From Dillenia suffruticosa (Eukaryota; Streptophyta; Magnoliopsida; Dilleniales; Dilleniaceae): DNA of 64,000 nt. Within the stretch, counting starts at the first letter, position 1. Each line of letters begins with the position of its first letter. Below are positions 36,288 to 48,100 of this stretch, in pieces. The translations under genes were made by a program, and so were the position numbers. Location of the stretch: assembly GCA_033439265.1 (NCBI GenBank), contig JAVTVX010000020.1, positions 1,369,001 through 1,433,000 of the forward strand, read 5' to 3'. A model generated the notes under the pieces. The model was not told the DNA's origin. It saw only the letters and a program-made list of their open reading frames with translations, and ran no database searches.

Positions 36288-36670
36288 ATCTTTTTTTTTC
36301 CCCCACTTGCTTTGTATTTATATTAGGGCAAAGAAGATTCTGACACTTGGTACTCAAAACTGAATTTCTTTTATACCTGTGTGCAATCTCCTTTTCTACG
36401 GATCATGTAAATTTTCCCACTAATAAGAGGGTGTGATTTCCTATAAATTGCTGTTACATGTGTTTTCAAAAATCTGAGCTAAGATTGTTCGTCTCCCTTA
36501 CATCCAGGATTGGAAGATATTGTCCCGACTTGATCTAAATAAAACTACGCTAAAGCAAGAATCTTTTTTATTTTTTCCTTAATTTTTTTTAACGAGACGG
36601 TACAAGTAAAACAGGTTGAACAAGGCAATAAAGACAGCGAAAGGGACATTAAGGAGGTTGATCAGAGTCC

Positions 36671-36736
36671 CTAAGGGGACAGGGGACAGGGTACAGGGGA
36701 CCTAAGGGGACAGGAGACGGGACGGGGACGGGACAG
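36671..36736 (+). repeat. G-rich minisatellite, quadruplex-capable
   Basis: Irregular repeats of GGGGACAG and related words, with seven or more runs of three or four G separated by short spacers. Lies about 380 bases after the SYT stop codon. Confidence 0.8.
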
Positions 36737-36929
36737 TTTCGTAGTTATAAAAGGGACATGGACCGGGACCTGCCAAACAGATTGGGGTCCCTATTGTGGC
36801 AATCCATGAGCAGGTCTGTTGTATTTCCGGGGCAATATCTGTACTCAGACCAAGCTTTTCTACAAATGTTGGATGGTTTTTGTGACATTAACAACCTTTC
36901 AAGGAATAGGGTCATCCCCATGTCTGTTG

Positions 36930-37135
36930 TCGATCTTCATTTTTTTTTTGTCCATCGGATTTGGTCCATCACTGAGTATCCGGAGTTTTGTTCTGACTAA
37001 TGTTGGTTGAGTTACTGTCAGGTTTCAATCGGGAGGGAGTTTTCTCAATGTCGTTTTTGTCATTACCAAAACTCGAATCCCGATTCTTGATATAAGGTGT
37101 TAATACCCTTCTCATTAGACCAACAAAGTGTCGAT
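36930..37135 (-). repeat. SINE-like element, family A, diverged
   Basis: Minus strand runs from GGTCTAATGAGAAGGGTATT through box-B-like GGGATTCGAGTTTTGG to GATACTCAGTGATGGAC and an A run. Order matches the 26088 copy; more diverged. Confidence 0.45.
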
Positions 37136-37274
37136 GTTGTCAATCTTCTTCTTATTATTGATAGGTCAAAGAGTAGATGCATATAAAAATTAAGAAAAAA
37201 TCAATGGACTTGATCTCAGCCAAAAGGTTGACAAAGGCATGAAAAAAATTAATGGACAATCGTAAAACGAAATA

Positions 37275-37434
37275 TTAAATTTTTTAATTAAATCTTAAAT
37301 TTAAAATTTTGAATTTGAAAAGATTATATTAAGAGAGTCATCCTCTAAATAAGGTTCCCATAAATATTTGAATTAGAGTAACCGGAATATGATTCCGGAT
37401 AACGGTTGTGAGAACAAAAAAAAAAAAAAAATTG
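37275..37434 (+). repeat. SINE-like element, family A, decayed
   Basis: TTTTTTAATTAAATCTTAAA near the start and GAATTAGAGTAACCGGAATA, GATAACGGTTGTGAGAAC and a 16-base A tail at the end resemble the family A 3' end. Weak in the middle. Confidence 0.35.
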
Positions 37435-38002
37435 AGAAAAAGATGGGTTGAGCAAAGCTATTTACATCAAACTCTAGAGCAGAGGTGCGTATGAATCAGG
37501 CTATCCATTTATTCTTGAGCGTGGTTGAGCTTTTAATGTGGTCTAATTACAATTTTAAGTCCACAAATCTAGCTAGGCCTCCCACTTGAAGTGTTATTGT
37601 TTATGTCCGAATGTCTAACACATCATTATTTCACTATGTGCGACTAGTGATTATGAATCGTGCTAATTTGCCAGAACAATGATTGCATAGGTGAAAGCTT
37701 AATGTCCAAAATCTTCCCTATCTAAGCTAAAATGCTTTCTTTCAAAATATCACTTCATTCTTATTTTATTTATGATAGTAAAATAGGAAAAATAATTTAA
37801 AAATTTTCATAATGTCATATAAAATTTATCATTTAATAAAATTAGAAATAAGTTGATTTATTAACATAAATTTTTTTAAAACTCTCAACAGATTCAAAGT
37901 CAAAACCATGAAATTTTAAATAAATTCCCACATATGCTCTCCGAAATAGTTTTGATTGTGTTCATGAGACCGTTGAAAAGTAAACTAAATGAGTGACCCG
38001 AG

Positions 38003-38082
38003 TTAAAAAGACAGTCTAGTGGTACAAACCTCATTCCCAACCTAATAATTTTATGTTCAAATTCATGTAAAAAAAAATGAGT
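38003..38082 (+). repeat. Short SINE-like repeat, family B
   Basis: AGACAGTCTAGTGGTACAAA, then CCTAATAATTTTATGTTCAA, ATTCATGT and an A tail. Flanked on both sides by GAGTGACCCGAGTT (37990 and 38084), a 14-base direct repeat that looks like a target-site duplication. Confidence 0.65.
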
Positions 38083-40154
38083 GACCCGAGTTGGGTTGTG
38101 AGTAACGGCACGTCTTGCACTTGAAATTCACATAATCAGTATTTTTAAATTTAAAAATAAAAAAATAGACAGAATCTATGTCTAAATTGGATTTCATAAT
38201 ATTCAAATCAAATTCATGTACCTACTCAACTAAAAAAAAAGAACAAATTTATATGGATTTCATCACACTCTTGCATTTAGAATTATAAATTTATTATAAA
38301 TTATCCCAAAAAAAATTGGTTATGCATGACATAATCATTATGTATATTATAATTATAAGTATTAAAATTATAATTATAAAAATTCTTCGAAATTTTTCTT
38401 TTTTTTATCATAGAAAAATGTTTTCCAGAGAAAAGCAATTATACAAATTTTAAATTTTAGGGAGAGCAGATAGTTTATTACCCTTATTTAACATTTAAAA
38501 ATCTCTTACATCATTTTACACTGAAAAAATATTTTTAAAATTTTGGTTACCATTAAGACTAATAAAATTTTATGTGACGGTCTATTTATTACATTTTTAA
38601 TTAAATCATTAACATATTTTGATTAATTAAAAGTTATCGACATATATTCATACCGATTACCACATAAAATTTTTTTCATTTAATCTTTTCTCATTTTATT
38701 TTTCTAATATTATTCTTTCAATATCCCCTCAAAGTATAATAATTTAATCATTAATAATAAAAAAAAAGAGTGGCTGCATTAAATTAAATTATAGCCAACT
38801 TGTTAATATTAAACGAAACCTGATTCAAGTGAGGAGACGATGTGAAATATATTATTGCTTATCCTTTTACATTGGTGGAACAAAAATGTGGATTGATCCA
38901 TGCAAAAGCACTTGACCTTAGAAAATTGGTTTTAATTTCGATAAGAGAAAAAGAAAGAATTCTAAATCTTGAAAATTTCTCAACACTACCGTTCATTGTT
39001 TTTAAAATAGTATAGTATATTAAATTTATTAATATTTATACAAAATTCTTAAATTTTTATATTTATATATTTTTCACGTTTAATGAATTATTTATTTAAT
39101 TAGTTATAAATTTTATTTTTTATTTTATTTGTTTATAGATTTTTATTATAAAATATATCTATTCTATTATTTTTATAAAATAATTAATATTTATATATAA
39201 ATATTTTTATATATTTATAAGGTACTATTTTCTGTATCATCTCGTATCTATTTTTTATTTCGATGCAATCTAACTCTTAATCAACTTGCACTTAATTTTA
39301 TTACACACCAAAAGCAAACCCATCTGTATTCTTTAAACCACTGGCGTAGATTCCATAATGCAGACGACTTTGATTTTAGCCCCCACACCTTGCTTGGGCG
39401 CCTGCAGACTGCAGTGCTTTAAGCTCAGAATTTGAATCTTGTTGTGTTGCTGGAGGTGGATTTATTGTTGGGGAGTTGAAAAGAATAAATGCCCTCTTAA
39501 GGGTCTCTCTCTCACCCCATGTAGTCTTAGTTGCCTTTGTTCCCAACTTATGCGGTTTTCAAAATTCTTCTTTTAGTTTATTCCTCGGGAATAATTATCA
39601 TATCTTCTTCATCACTTCTCCATATACTTCCCATGAAGGCCTCTCCTAAAAAGCAACATTTCTTTTATTGATTTCTAAACTCCATTCCTATCCTAATTTT
39701 CTACTCTCCAAAGACCACTATTTATATTTGGAGTCAACGAGTCTTTTTTTAATTAAAAATTTGAACATTTAAATATATATATATATATATATAGATATAT
39801 ATAATAATTCAATCAACTAGAGTGTCAAAATAATACATAGATAAAAAATTATCATAAATATTTTTTATAATTCAAATAAAAAATATTATAGGCCGAATCA
39901 AAACTTATATTCATCTTTATTACTAAATTTCATGATAACTTTATTTCTAAGACCTGGGGATTTGAGTGATACGCTTTTTATTGAAAAAAAAAAGCGAAAA
40001 AAAAAATTTGCGATGACCCGCCAATCTCTATCCAGAAAGAAGACAGGGACATCTGAATCTGCAAAGTAATTAAATCGGAGGGTCATGGCTGCAGTTTGGA
40101 TGTGGGGATGGATGGTGATGATTGGTATAAAAAGAGAAAATCAAATTCATATAA

Positions 40155-40272
40155 ATTAACTGGTCAGATATTTTATTTTTTTAATTAGAAATTTTAAGTT
40201 CGATAAACGATGAAAATGGATTTGAAAGCACAAATTTTTAAAATAAAAATCATAAATTTAAATTGGATTGAT
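40155..40272 (+). repeat. SINE-like element, family A, 3'-truncated
   Basis: AACTGGTCAGATATTTTATT, then TTAATTAGAAATTTTAAGTTCGA and GGATTTGAAAGCACA follow the family A order; the usual 3' end and tail are missing. Confidence 0.45.
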
Positions 40273-40297
40273 TCCATAAAATTTAAATATTAATAAA

Positions 40298-40322
40298 TAT
40301 ATATATATATATATATATATAA
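40298..40322. repeat. (AT)n microsatellite
   Basis: About 12 AT units directly after the truncated SINE. Confidence 0.85.
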
Positions 40323-40504
40323 AAAGAGAAAAGTTAAAAGAGAGTGATCGTGGACTTTGTGTTGAAGCCAACGGAGAGTCAGAGTGAGAAGAGAAAAGTG
40401 GGCTTTGGCCGTTTGGGAAAGGACACTTATGTTCTTTGCCCTCTGGGCCCAGCCAGGATCGCGCATTCCTCATTTCTCTACAAAGGAAGGACGTATAGTT
40501 ACTC

Positions 40505-40650
40505 TAATAATAAGATATGATGGTAAATCATTTAATTAAAATTTTAAGTTTGACTCACAATTAAGCATAAAAAAGATTATTGTAAATTTCGAATCGAATT
40601 ATTCAAAATATAATTTTAGATACCGATTAGTATAATAAAAATAAATAAAT
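40505..40650 (+). repeat. SINE-like element, family A, decayed
   Basis: TTTAATTAAAATTTTAAGTT, then AATCGAATTATTCAAA and an ATAAATAAATAA tail. Weak but ordered match. Confidence 0.3.
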
Positions 40651-41388
40651 AAATAAATAAACGAAGGACACCATCCACATTGATAACTGCATATTGAAAG
40701 CCAAGTACTCCCAATATTGAAATCCATCCTACCAAATACCCGACAGCCTCCCCCACCTCCCAAAAAAATCCAATTGTAATTCATGTATTATTTAGAAAGC
40801 CCATCCATAGCTGTTTGAAGTAAATAAATAAATAAACTGATTTTAATATTTGGAAAAATGTCAATTGTTAAAATTATTGAACTTGATAAAATCAAATTTT
40901 AATAATTGAAAAATACAATGTAAACGGATTTTAATAATAATAATAATAATAAAAACTTTATCACCTATTAAAAGTTTAAGTTTGGCCAAAATAAAAATTT
41001 GAATGAAAAGAAAATCATAATAAATTTTGCAGGATTAAAAGCAAAAAAGGGACGGTTCAAGTGTTGAGGATACACTTTATAATTCAGGATATTCGATGTG
41101 TTTGTAAAATAAAATTGCCCTCATGCCATGTCATCCATCGGGTGATTTAGCTTAGAAGAAAATTAAGACTCACTGAGAGAGAGAGTTGATTTTGATATTT
41201 AAAGCCTTGAATCACTTTTGCCAAGCTTGGCTCAAACTCGATTGCTCGACGGGCGTCTTTGTTCCAATTTTGCTGCTGTTGGTTGAAAATTTTGTCATGA
41301 TGGGGATTTAAAACATGTTGATGAAGAACTGCTCGAGACTCTTCAACTCCGGCTTCATGTGTTCATCCGTTGTTAATTCTTTGTTCAT

Positions 41389-41480
41389 CTTTTTTTTTTA
41401 TCATACAAGAATTTAAATTTGAAATCATTAGATTAGAGAAAAGAGATTTGTATTACTAGATTATCCCCTTAAGAACATAA
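41389..41480 (-). repeat. Short SINE-like repeat, family B
   Basis: Minus strand: GGGGATAATCTAGTAATACA, TCTAATGATTTCAAATTTAA, ATTCTTGTATGATA then an A tail. Aligns with 12764-12852. Confidence 0.5.
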
Positions 41481-42136
41481 ATTCTTTGTCCATCAATTTT
41501 CTTTGAAAACAACATTGAATCCTCTAAATTTTGATTAACTCAAATCGAACTCAAAGCATTAATCCAATCAATCGATCTCTGTTAACAACAAAGCAATGCA
41601 CATTCATTTGCACAATTTCTCTTTCTATTCAACCACGCCAAACATTAAACAAATTCTGCCGTTGAACAAGTGGAGGGAAAAAAATTGTGATCGACTTCCT
41701 AAAGGCTATACCCACATTAACATATAAAATTCCATAACTTATTTTCAACTTGCGAATAAAATAAAATGCTTCAGAACTAGTTTAAGAAATCTCTATTTGC
41801 TTATAGTTATTTCTATTATTTTTTTAGTATTTTGTTTATAGTACCGTTAACTATTAAGAATTATTTACAAAATATAAAATTTTGTAACAAAAAATTCACA
41901 AATTTTTATTAAAAAAATAAATTTGCCATAAATATATAATTTTGTAGCAAAAAAGTCAAAAATTTTCATAAAAAGTTAAATTTGTAATTGTCTTAATAAT
42001 TTTTTATTTTTTTTAATTTAAAGTCTTCTTTTTAAACTTAAAAAGGGCGCGTTTTCGATGGGCATTGGTCTAAAGGGCAAGCTAGTCGAGCGACGTTTAA
42101 ATTTCAAAATCAAGCGGAAAATTTACGCGGAGAGAG

Positions 42137-45100
42137 ATGGAGGCGACAGGGACGAACGGTTCTCCTCGGTGTCCGTACACGGTGACGGCTCGCCGAAACC
42201 CTCACCGGAGAGCTAGACCTACTCCATCCGCAGCCGCTCCTCAACCGCCTTCATTCTCCAAATCGACCCTGACCTCTATCTCTTCTTTTCCGGTCAATGA
42301 GATCCTCTCGATCGACGTCTCTGAAAACCCTAATTCTCTTCCGACCTCCACCGAAGACAACGGCAACAACAGCTTCACCGAATCTCTCAAAGTTTTCCTG
42401 AGGATCAAACCCTTGACAACACTGAATATTGCTTCACCAAAAGATCGGCGGAATCAGAATCATCGGTCGAAAATAAAGAATACTTGGCCTAAGGCCCAGA
42501 TTTCAAAGGAGAGTACAAAGAAGAAAGTTAAGAAGAAAAGCAATAGTTGTATTACGATCAACAATTTTAAATCCGTGACTCTTTCGCCGCCTCCGGTGAT
42601 TCAAGACTCAAAGCGGATTAAGTCCGAGATCTACGAAGGGTTTTCTCAAGTTTTTGCTCCGGAATCATCACAGGTAATGACATCTTCTCTAGGGTTTTGA
42701 ATTTGGTTTGATCTTTAGTGTCTTTCTGATTTAGGGTTTTGGAATTGATTTGAAACTGTAGGATGAGGTCTATGAAAAGATGGTGAGTCCTCTTGTGGAC
42801 GACTTTTTGAGAGGTAAGAGCGGAATGCTGGCTGCTATTGGACCCACCGGGTCTGGCAAGACGCATACAATTTTCGGATCTACAAGAGAGCCTGGTATGG
42901 TTCCACAAGCTATTCGACGCATTTTTGAGCGGTCTAAAGAGGTTGATTCTGATCCGTCTAGAAGGTAATTAGAGAAATATGGTTTTTCTTTTGACGATGA
43001 AGTAATTTGTTTAGAAATTAAAGTCTGTTCTTGGCTGCTTTTTTGTGAAAAAAAAAATCCCCAAAAGCAACATTTGTAGTAGAAAAACAATGTGCAATTA
43101 AAACTGTTTGTAGGGGTATAAACAGTGAACCCAGTTAAAGTTTGCCATATTCAAAATCCCCAGTTAAACAGTGACTTGTAGGGTAGGCATTTGTGGGAAA
43201 AAAAATCCCCAAAAGCAACTAGACTTCCTTAATGTTGCCTTTTCTTTTTCACTGTTTATATGAACCCAGTAAAAGTTTAGTCTGCGGATTAATCAACTTA
43301 ACTTGGCACATTTGTAGGGTATATCTTTATTCTGAATTGAAGAGGAAATCCATGATTTAATTTTTGGTTGAATTGATGTTATGCCTACTATGTTATATTA
43401 AAACTATTTGAATTCCTATTTCAAATCCCATTTTATATTCGAAGAAAATTAAGGAAGGATCTACTTGCTTCCTATGAGAAAACTTTCAATTACTAGCAGT
43501 TGAAGCCTTCTTTGTTTGCCATATTAAAAAATGTTTGCAGGATGTTTTACTTTTCAATGTTTGAAATATATTCTGAACGAGGGAAAGGAGAGAAGTTGTA
43601 TGATTTATCCCAGGAAGGTGGTGACTTGTTCATGCAGAAATCAACCATTAAAGGGCTTAAAGAGGTGATTGACTCCCATGACTTGAAATAGTTTGTTAGC
43701 TTTTTCTGTTATTTCTTAATGATTATGTTCAATTGACAAGTTGACTTCAGTAATAACATTTACGTGAGTGCTTGCTTCACAGGTTGTGATCTCTGACATT
43801 GCAGAGGCAGAATCATTTATAGCTTGTGGAATGCTTAAACGGACTACTGCCATGACAAATGCTAACAGCCAGTCAAGGTACATGGCATGATTACTAGTTA
43901 CTGAATGAGTTTTGGGCATGTATTTATTTGTTTAACTAATTACAATGACTTACAGTCATGATTATTTCATACTTGCAGCCGGTCACAATGCATCATAAGT
44001 ATCCGCCAAGCTTTTAAAATGGAAAATGAGGTTGGGATTCAGCAGAATGATGCTGTGTTGACTATTGTTGACCTTGCTGGTGCTGAAAGAGAGAGAAAAA
44101 CAGGAAATCAGGTCTCATTTTTTTCTGTTGACCTGATTGAACCTAGATGTGTTTGTTAAATAGTTGTTGGAAGCTAATTGTAGTTTGAATGTTAGTGATC
44201 ATGTGGGGTAGGTGAGTTCCAGATTTACAATACTTGCTTTCAGGTGCATGCAAGATAAATGGGTCTCCTCACAGTTTGCAGCCTCGATTTCTCATTCTAT
44301 ATGCACATATAATCGTCCTCTCTACTTAAGGCTCTATCTTGGGAGGTTTGCTTATGCCCTCACTGTGTGGTGGCCTTATCTGCCTGCAGGGAGAAAGGTT
44401 GCTTGAAAGTAATTTCATTAACAACACATCCATGGTTTTTGGTTTGTGTTTGAGGGTATGTAATTATGAGTTCCACAACTTTGCTGCATAATCATTTCTC
44501 TTTACATATATCTGCTATTTCTGATTGCATATTTAGAATTCTTTTTTTATTTTATTTTCTTTTATTTTTGTCTTCAGTCATTGCTGGAACACCAGAAGAA
44601 TCCAAAGAAACCACTGGAGAAGCACTTTCAGAACTCATTGGTGATGTTTTATTTTAAGTTTTTTCACGTGTTGTTGGATGAGATGGGATTCTCTTTTATT
44701 TTTCTGTTTCCCTTGCAATTGAAGTAGCATGCTGTTGTTATAATCAAAATGTGTTGATTGACACTACAATGGGAATGTTATTTTCTAGATACATGTGAAA
44801 TCTGAGGTTATGTGCATTAACTTTTTGTTTGCTGTACAGTTAACTAGGTATCTACGTGATTATCTGGAGGGCAAGAAGCGGATGGCGTTGGTACGTTAGG
44901 CTTCAAATCTTGTCTGTACTTTGCTCAATAGTGTCATTTTTGCCCAAGGGAAAAATAATGTATTTGTTTCTCTGGTATATTCAATGGTTTTCTTGTCTTC
45001 TGCAGATTTTAACTGTTAAATCTGGAGAGGAAGACTATCTTGATACCTCCTTCCTACTAAGACAGGCTTCTCCATACATGAATATCAAGTAGTTCCAGAA

Positions 45101-48100
45101 CTTCCTTTTTTCCTTCATCATTTCATAGTTTCGGATTTTGCATTTGTGTTATATCTTGCATCCTTTCTTTATTGCAGGTTCAATAATGTTGAAGAATCAT
45201 CCAACCTTTTGAGTAACAAGAGGACCACTCAAGCTTTGCCTAGGTGGGAGCAGCAGAAAAGGTTGAAGGTTAGTAATTGTCGAGTACTACTATCTTACAA
45301 CACTCCCAAATGCTTGTATGTTGTAGATGCACTTTAATTCATGAGTCCCTTGACTATCATCTGTGTTTAGAGCATCTACTGGCATTCTGCAATTAGACTA
45401 GCTTTTGAATATTTAGTGCTGTTAGTTCACATTGCATCTCTATGAATGCCGAATAATTATATTGAAACAAATTTAGACTAGTTATATATATATATATATT
45501 TTTTTCCAAACTTTTGCTTGCCTTGAACATATGAACATATTCTTGACTTTCCAAAGTTACCCAGTAAACACATGCTTGCAATGACAATCAAATTAGTCAA
45601 GCTGCTTGGTTTGTCCGTTCAATAATAATTATTATACATGCATGCAATGACAACTTATATTTTCTATTTCTTTTGGTGCGATTGTAGATTTCCTCTTAAC
45701 TTAATCCAATGTAAAAGAAGGGATATCTCTTTTTTCGCTTGGAAAAAAAAATTATCCTAGCAACCCTATGCAACTCCAAGCAGCCAAAAATTTTCAATCA
45801 TCTTTGTTTGTCCAGTATTCTGGAATTCACGTGTATGGAAGATTATGTGAAGCATGTTTCCTGTGAGACCGCCAACCTTTCCATGCTTGACCAGGATTCT
45901 AATGCATTCATATCATGCAATGCAATCCTATTTCTGAATTTGACTCCAGTATCTAAAGAGGCAGATATTAGACATCATATCTTGTCTGCACTGTCATATG
46001 TCTCCTTATATTCACATATATTGCTTGCCCTGGCATTTTTTCTTGTTATTGACATCAATTTCACATTTGCATTCAGATTAGTAAAGGAAAGAATGCTGAA
46101 GATGGAAGCCGAATTTTCACAGAAGGTCATCCACATTTGCCTCTTCAGTTCTTTATTTGCATGCTTAGATCTGCCATTAATACAGATGCACATGCGGACA
46201 GAATTGAAAACTCAAACACACAGAGTCTAACAGAGATTTTTATATCTATATGTATATGCAAATGTATATATGTGCCATTACATAGGTTAATTCTTCATTT
46301 ACCCTTCCACTGCTATTGATGTGCCATTATTATCTGTTTATCTGTAAGCAGACACTAGTTTGGGTCGCATCAACCAGGTTCCGCCATGGAAAATCTCAGT
46401 TCAATCTGAAAATGCTACAAAAGTGGAAGTTGATGAGTTTGCACCGGACAAAAGTAATTTGGTTGATAAGGAAAGAAATGATTTGATTATGAAAAATTTT
46501 GCAAAAGCTTTGTGGAATGTGTTGAAGCAATATAAGAAAAAACTGGAGGTAAGGATCATTTGTCTTTTGGTTAGAACCTCTCATCATGATGTTATTTTTT
46601 GATATGGATGAAGCATTCTAGATCTGTTGTTTGTGCATTAAGCATAACAAGGTTTACATAAATAGGTGACTGAAAGTGAAGCACATGATCTAAGACAAAA
46701 ATTGAAAAATGAAACGCTGCGATGTCTTGAACTTGAAAGAGAGTTGAAGTATTCAAAGACTCAATGTACCTGCTGTAAAGTGGTTTCTGCAAAGCCTGCT
46801 GTAGATGATATTATTGGTTGGGTAGGATGTTCAGCTGAGGCTAGAGTTTTATCCCCCGGCGTGAAGAATTTGAATCAGCAGATTAACCAGGTATGGGGTT
46901 CTCATAAATCCTGCTCTAGATGCCACCAATGCTCTTGGTTGTCAGTATCATATGATTATTGATATGCTTCCTGATTTGCCGTGTAGAGCAGAATGATGAA
47001 AACATTTATGAAATAAGTGCCAGTGCCGAAGAATCTCATGATTCATATTGTTTTGGGATCATGGACTCTAATCACATTGCCAACAGAACAGGTTAGAGGT
47101 TTGAAGGTTGCTTTTGCATTATCAATGTACAGGTGCTATGCTGTGATGGATGTGATTGGGTTGGTAGTATATATTTCATTGGACACTTCTGAGAAAAGTG
47201 TGCCAATATGACCTTCTCATTGGCTTAATTACTTGGTCAAAATTACAAATGTTTACAACAGGAAGAAATAGTGTGATTCCTCCGAAATAATTGGCTAAAC
47301 TTCCCAAGAAATTTGGTCTCTATCCACCTTGTGATTTTGATGTCATGGGAACCAATATGTGTCTGTCATGATAGATACAGAGTGAATGATTGCACTGACA
47401 TTATACAAACCACAGACATCTAGTTTTACCATATAACAATTGCAATACTTGAAACCCACAGAAGAACTCCATAGTCTACATACCATCTTTGTCAATTTTT
47501 GGGGCAAGTCTAGTGAGCTCTTATGCACAGATTATGGGACCATATATTCAGTGCCTTTTGCATTCATTGATATTGCTTTGTTTCTAACACATTATTTCGA
47601 TTTCCCCATGCCCTTTTCGTCACAGATCTGAAGACTCCAGACTTGATTGATTGCTCTTGTGAATCACTTTCTTTGGCAAGAGATGATGGTGAGTGTTGCG
47701 CGCAGTTGGAGGGGAACTGGCTTCATAAAGAAGAGTGCAAGGTCAGTCTCTCCAATGTCAATGAAATTATGTCTTGGAATTGTGCTCCCTATTACCCGGT
47801 GTACCTGAACCTATGAAGCTATGCAAATGTATGTTTTTTGTTTATCCAGTACATATTGAATTAGAGCACTTTCTATTATTTGACACTCATGCCCGCTAAA
47901 TACTTTTTAAGCCACATCCAACTATTTTGGTGCAACCAAATGATAAGAACTTGGTGGTTGTTTCATCTCTGCCATCAAATGCAGGACAAATTTAGTAGTT
48001 TTATTCAGAGATTTGGGATTCGTACATTTTCCTCTATTATTCTAGGGATTGTACCTTGAAATTCAATCCATTATTGTAGGTATTATTTGTGGGATAAGCT

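Larger units (their letters stand above)
36288..42136. other. Intergenic region between SYT and KIN6
   Basis: Begins with the SYT 3' UTR. Otherwise AT-rich DNA with SINE-like elements (36930, 37275, 38003, 40155, 40505, 41389), (AT)n runs at 39773-39791 and 40298-40322, and an unrecognised, less AT-rich piece at 39330-39600. The last 100 bases before 42137 are the KIN6 leader and promoter side, less AT-rich (GGGCGCG at 42046). No coding exon seen. Confidence 0.55.

Noticed and set aside
41340-42170. AACGG words upstream of KIN6 as mitosis-specific activator elements
   Set aside because: Only a 5-base core is present, about as often as expected by chance, and one lies in the coding exon.
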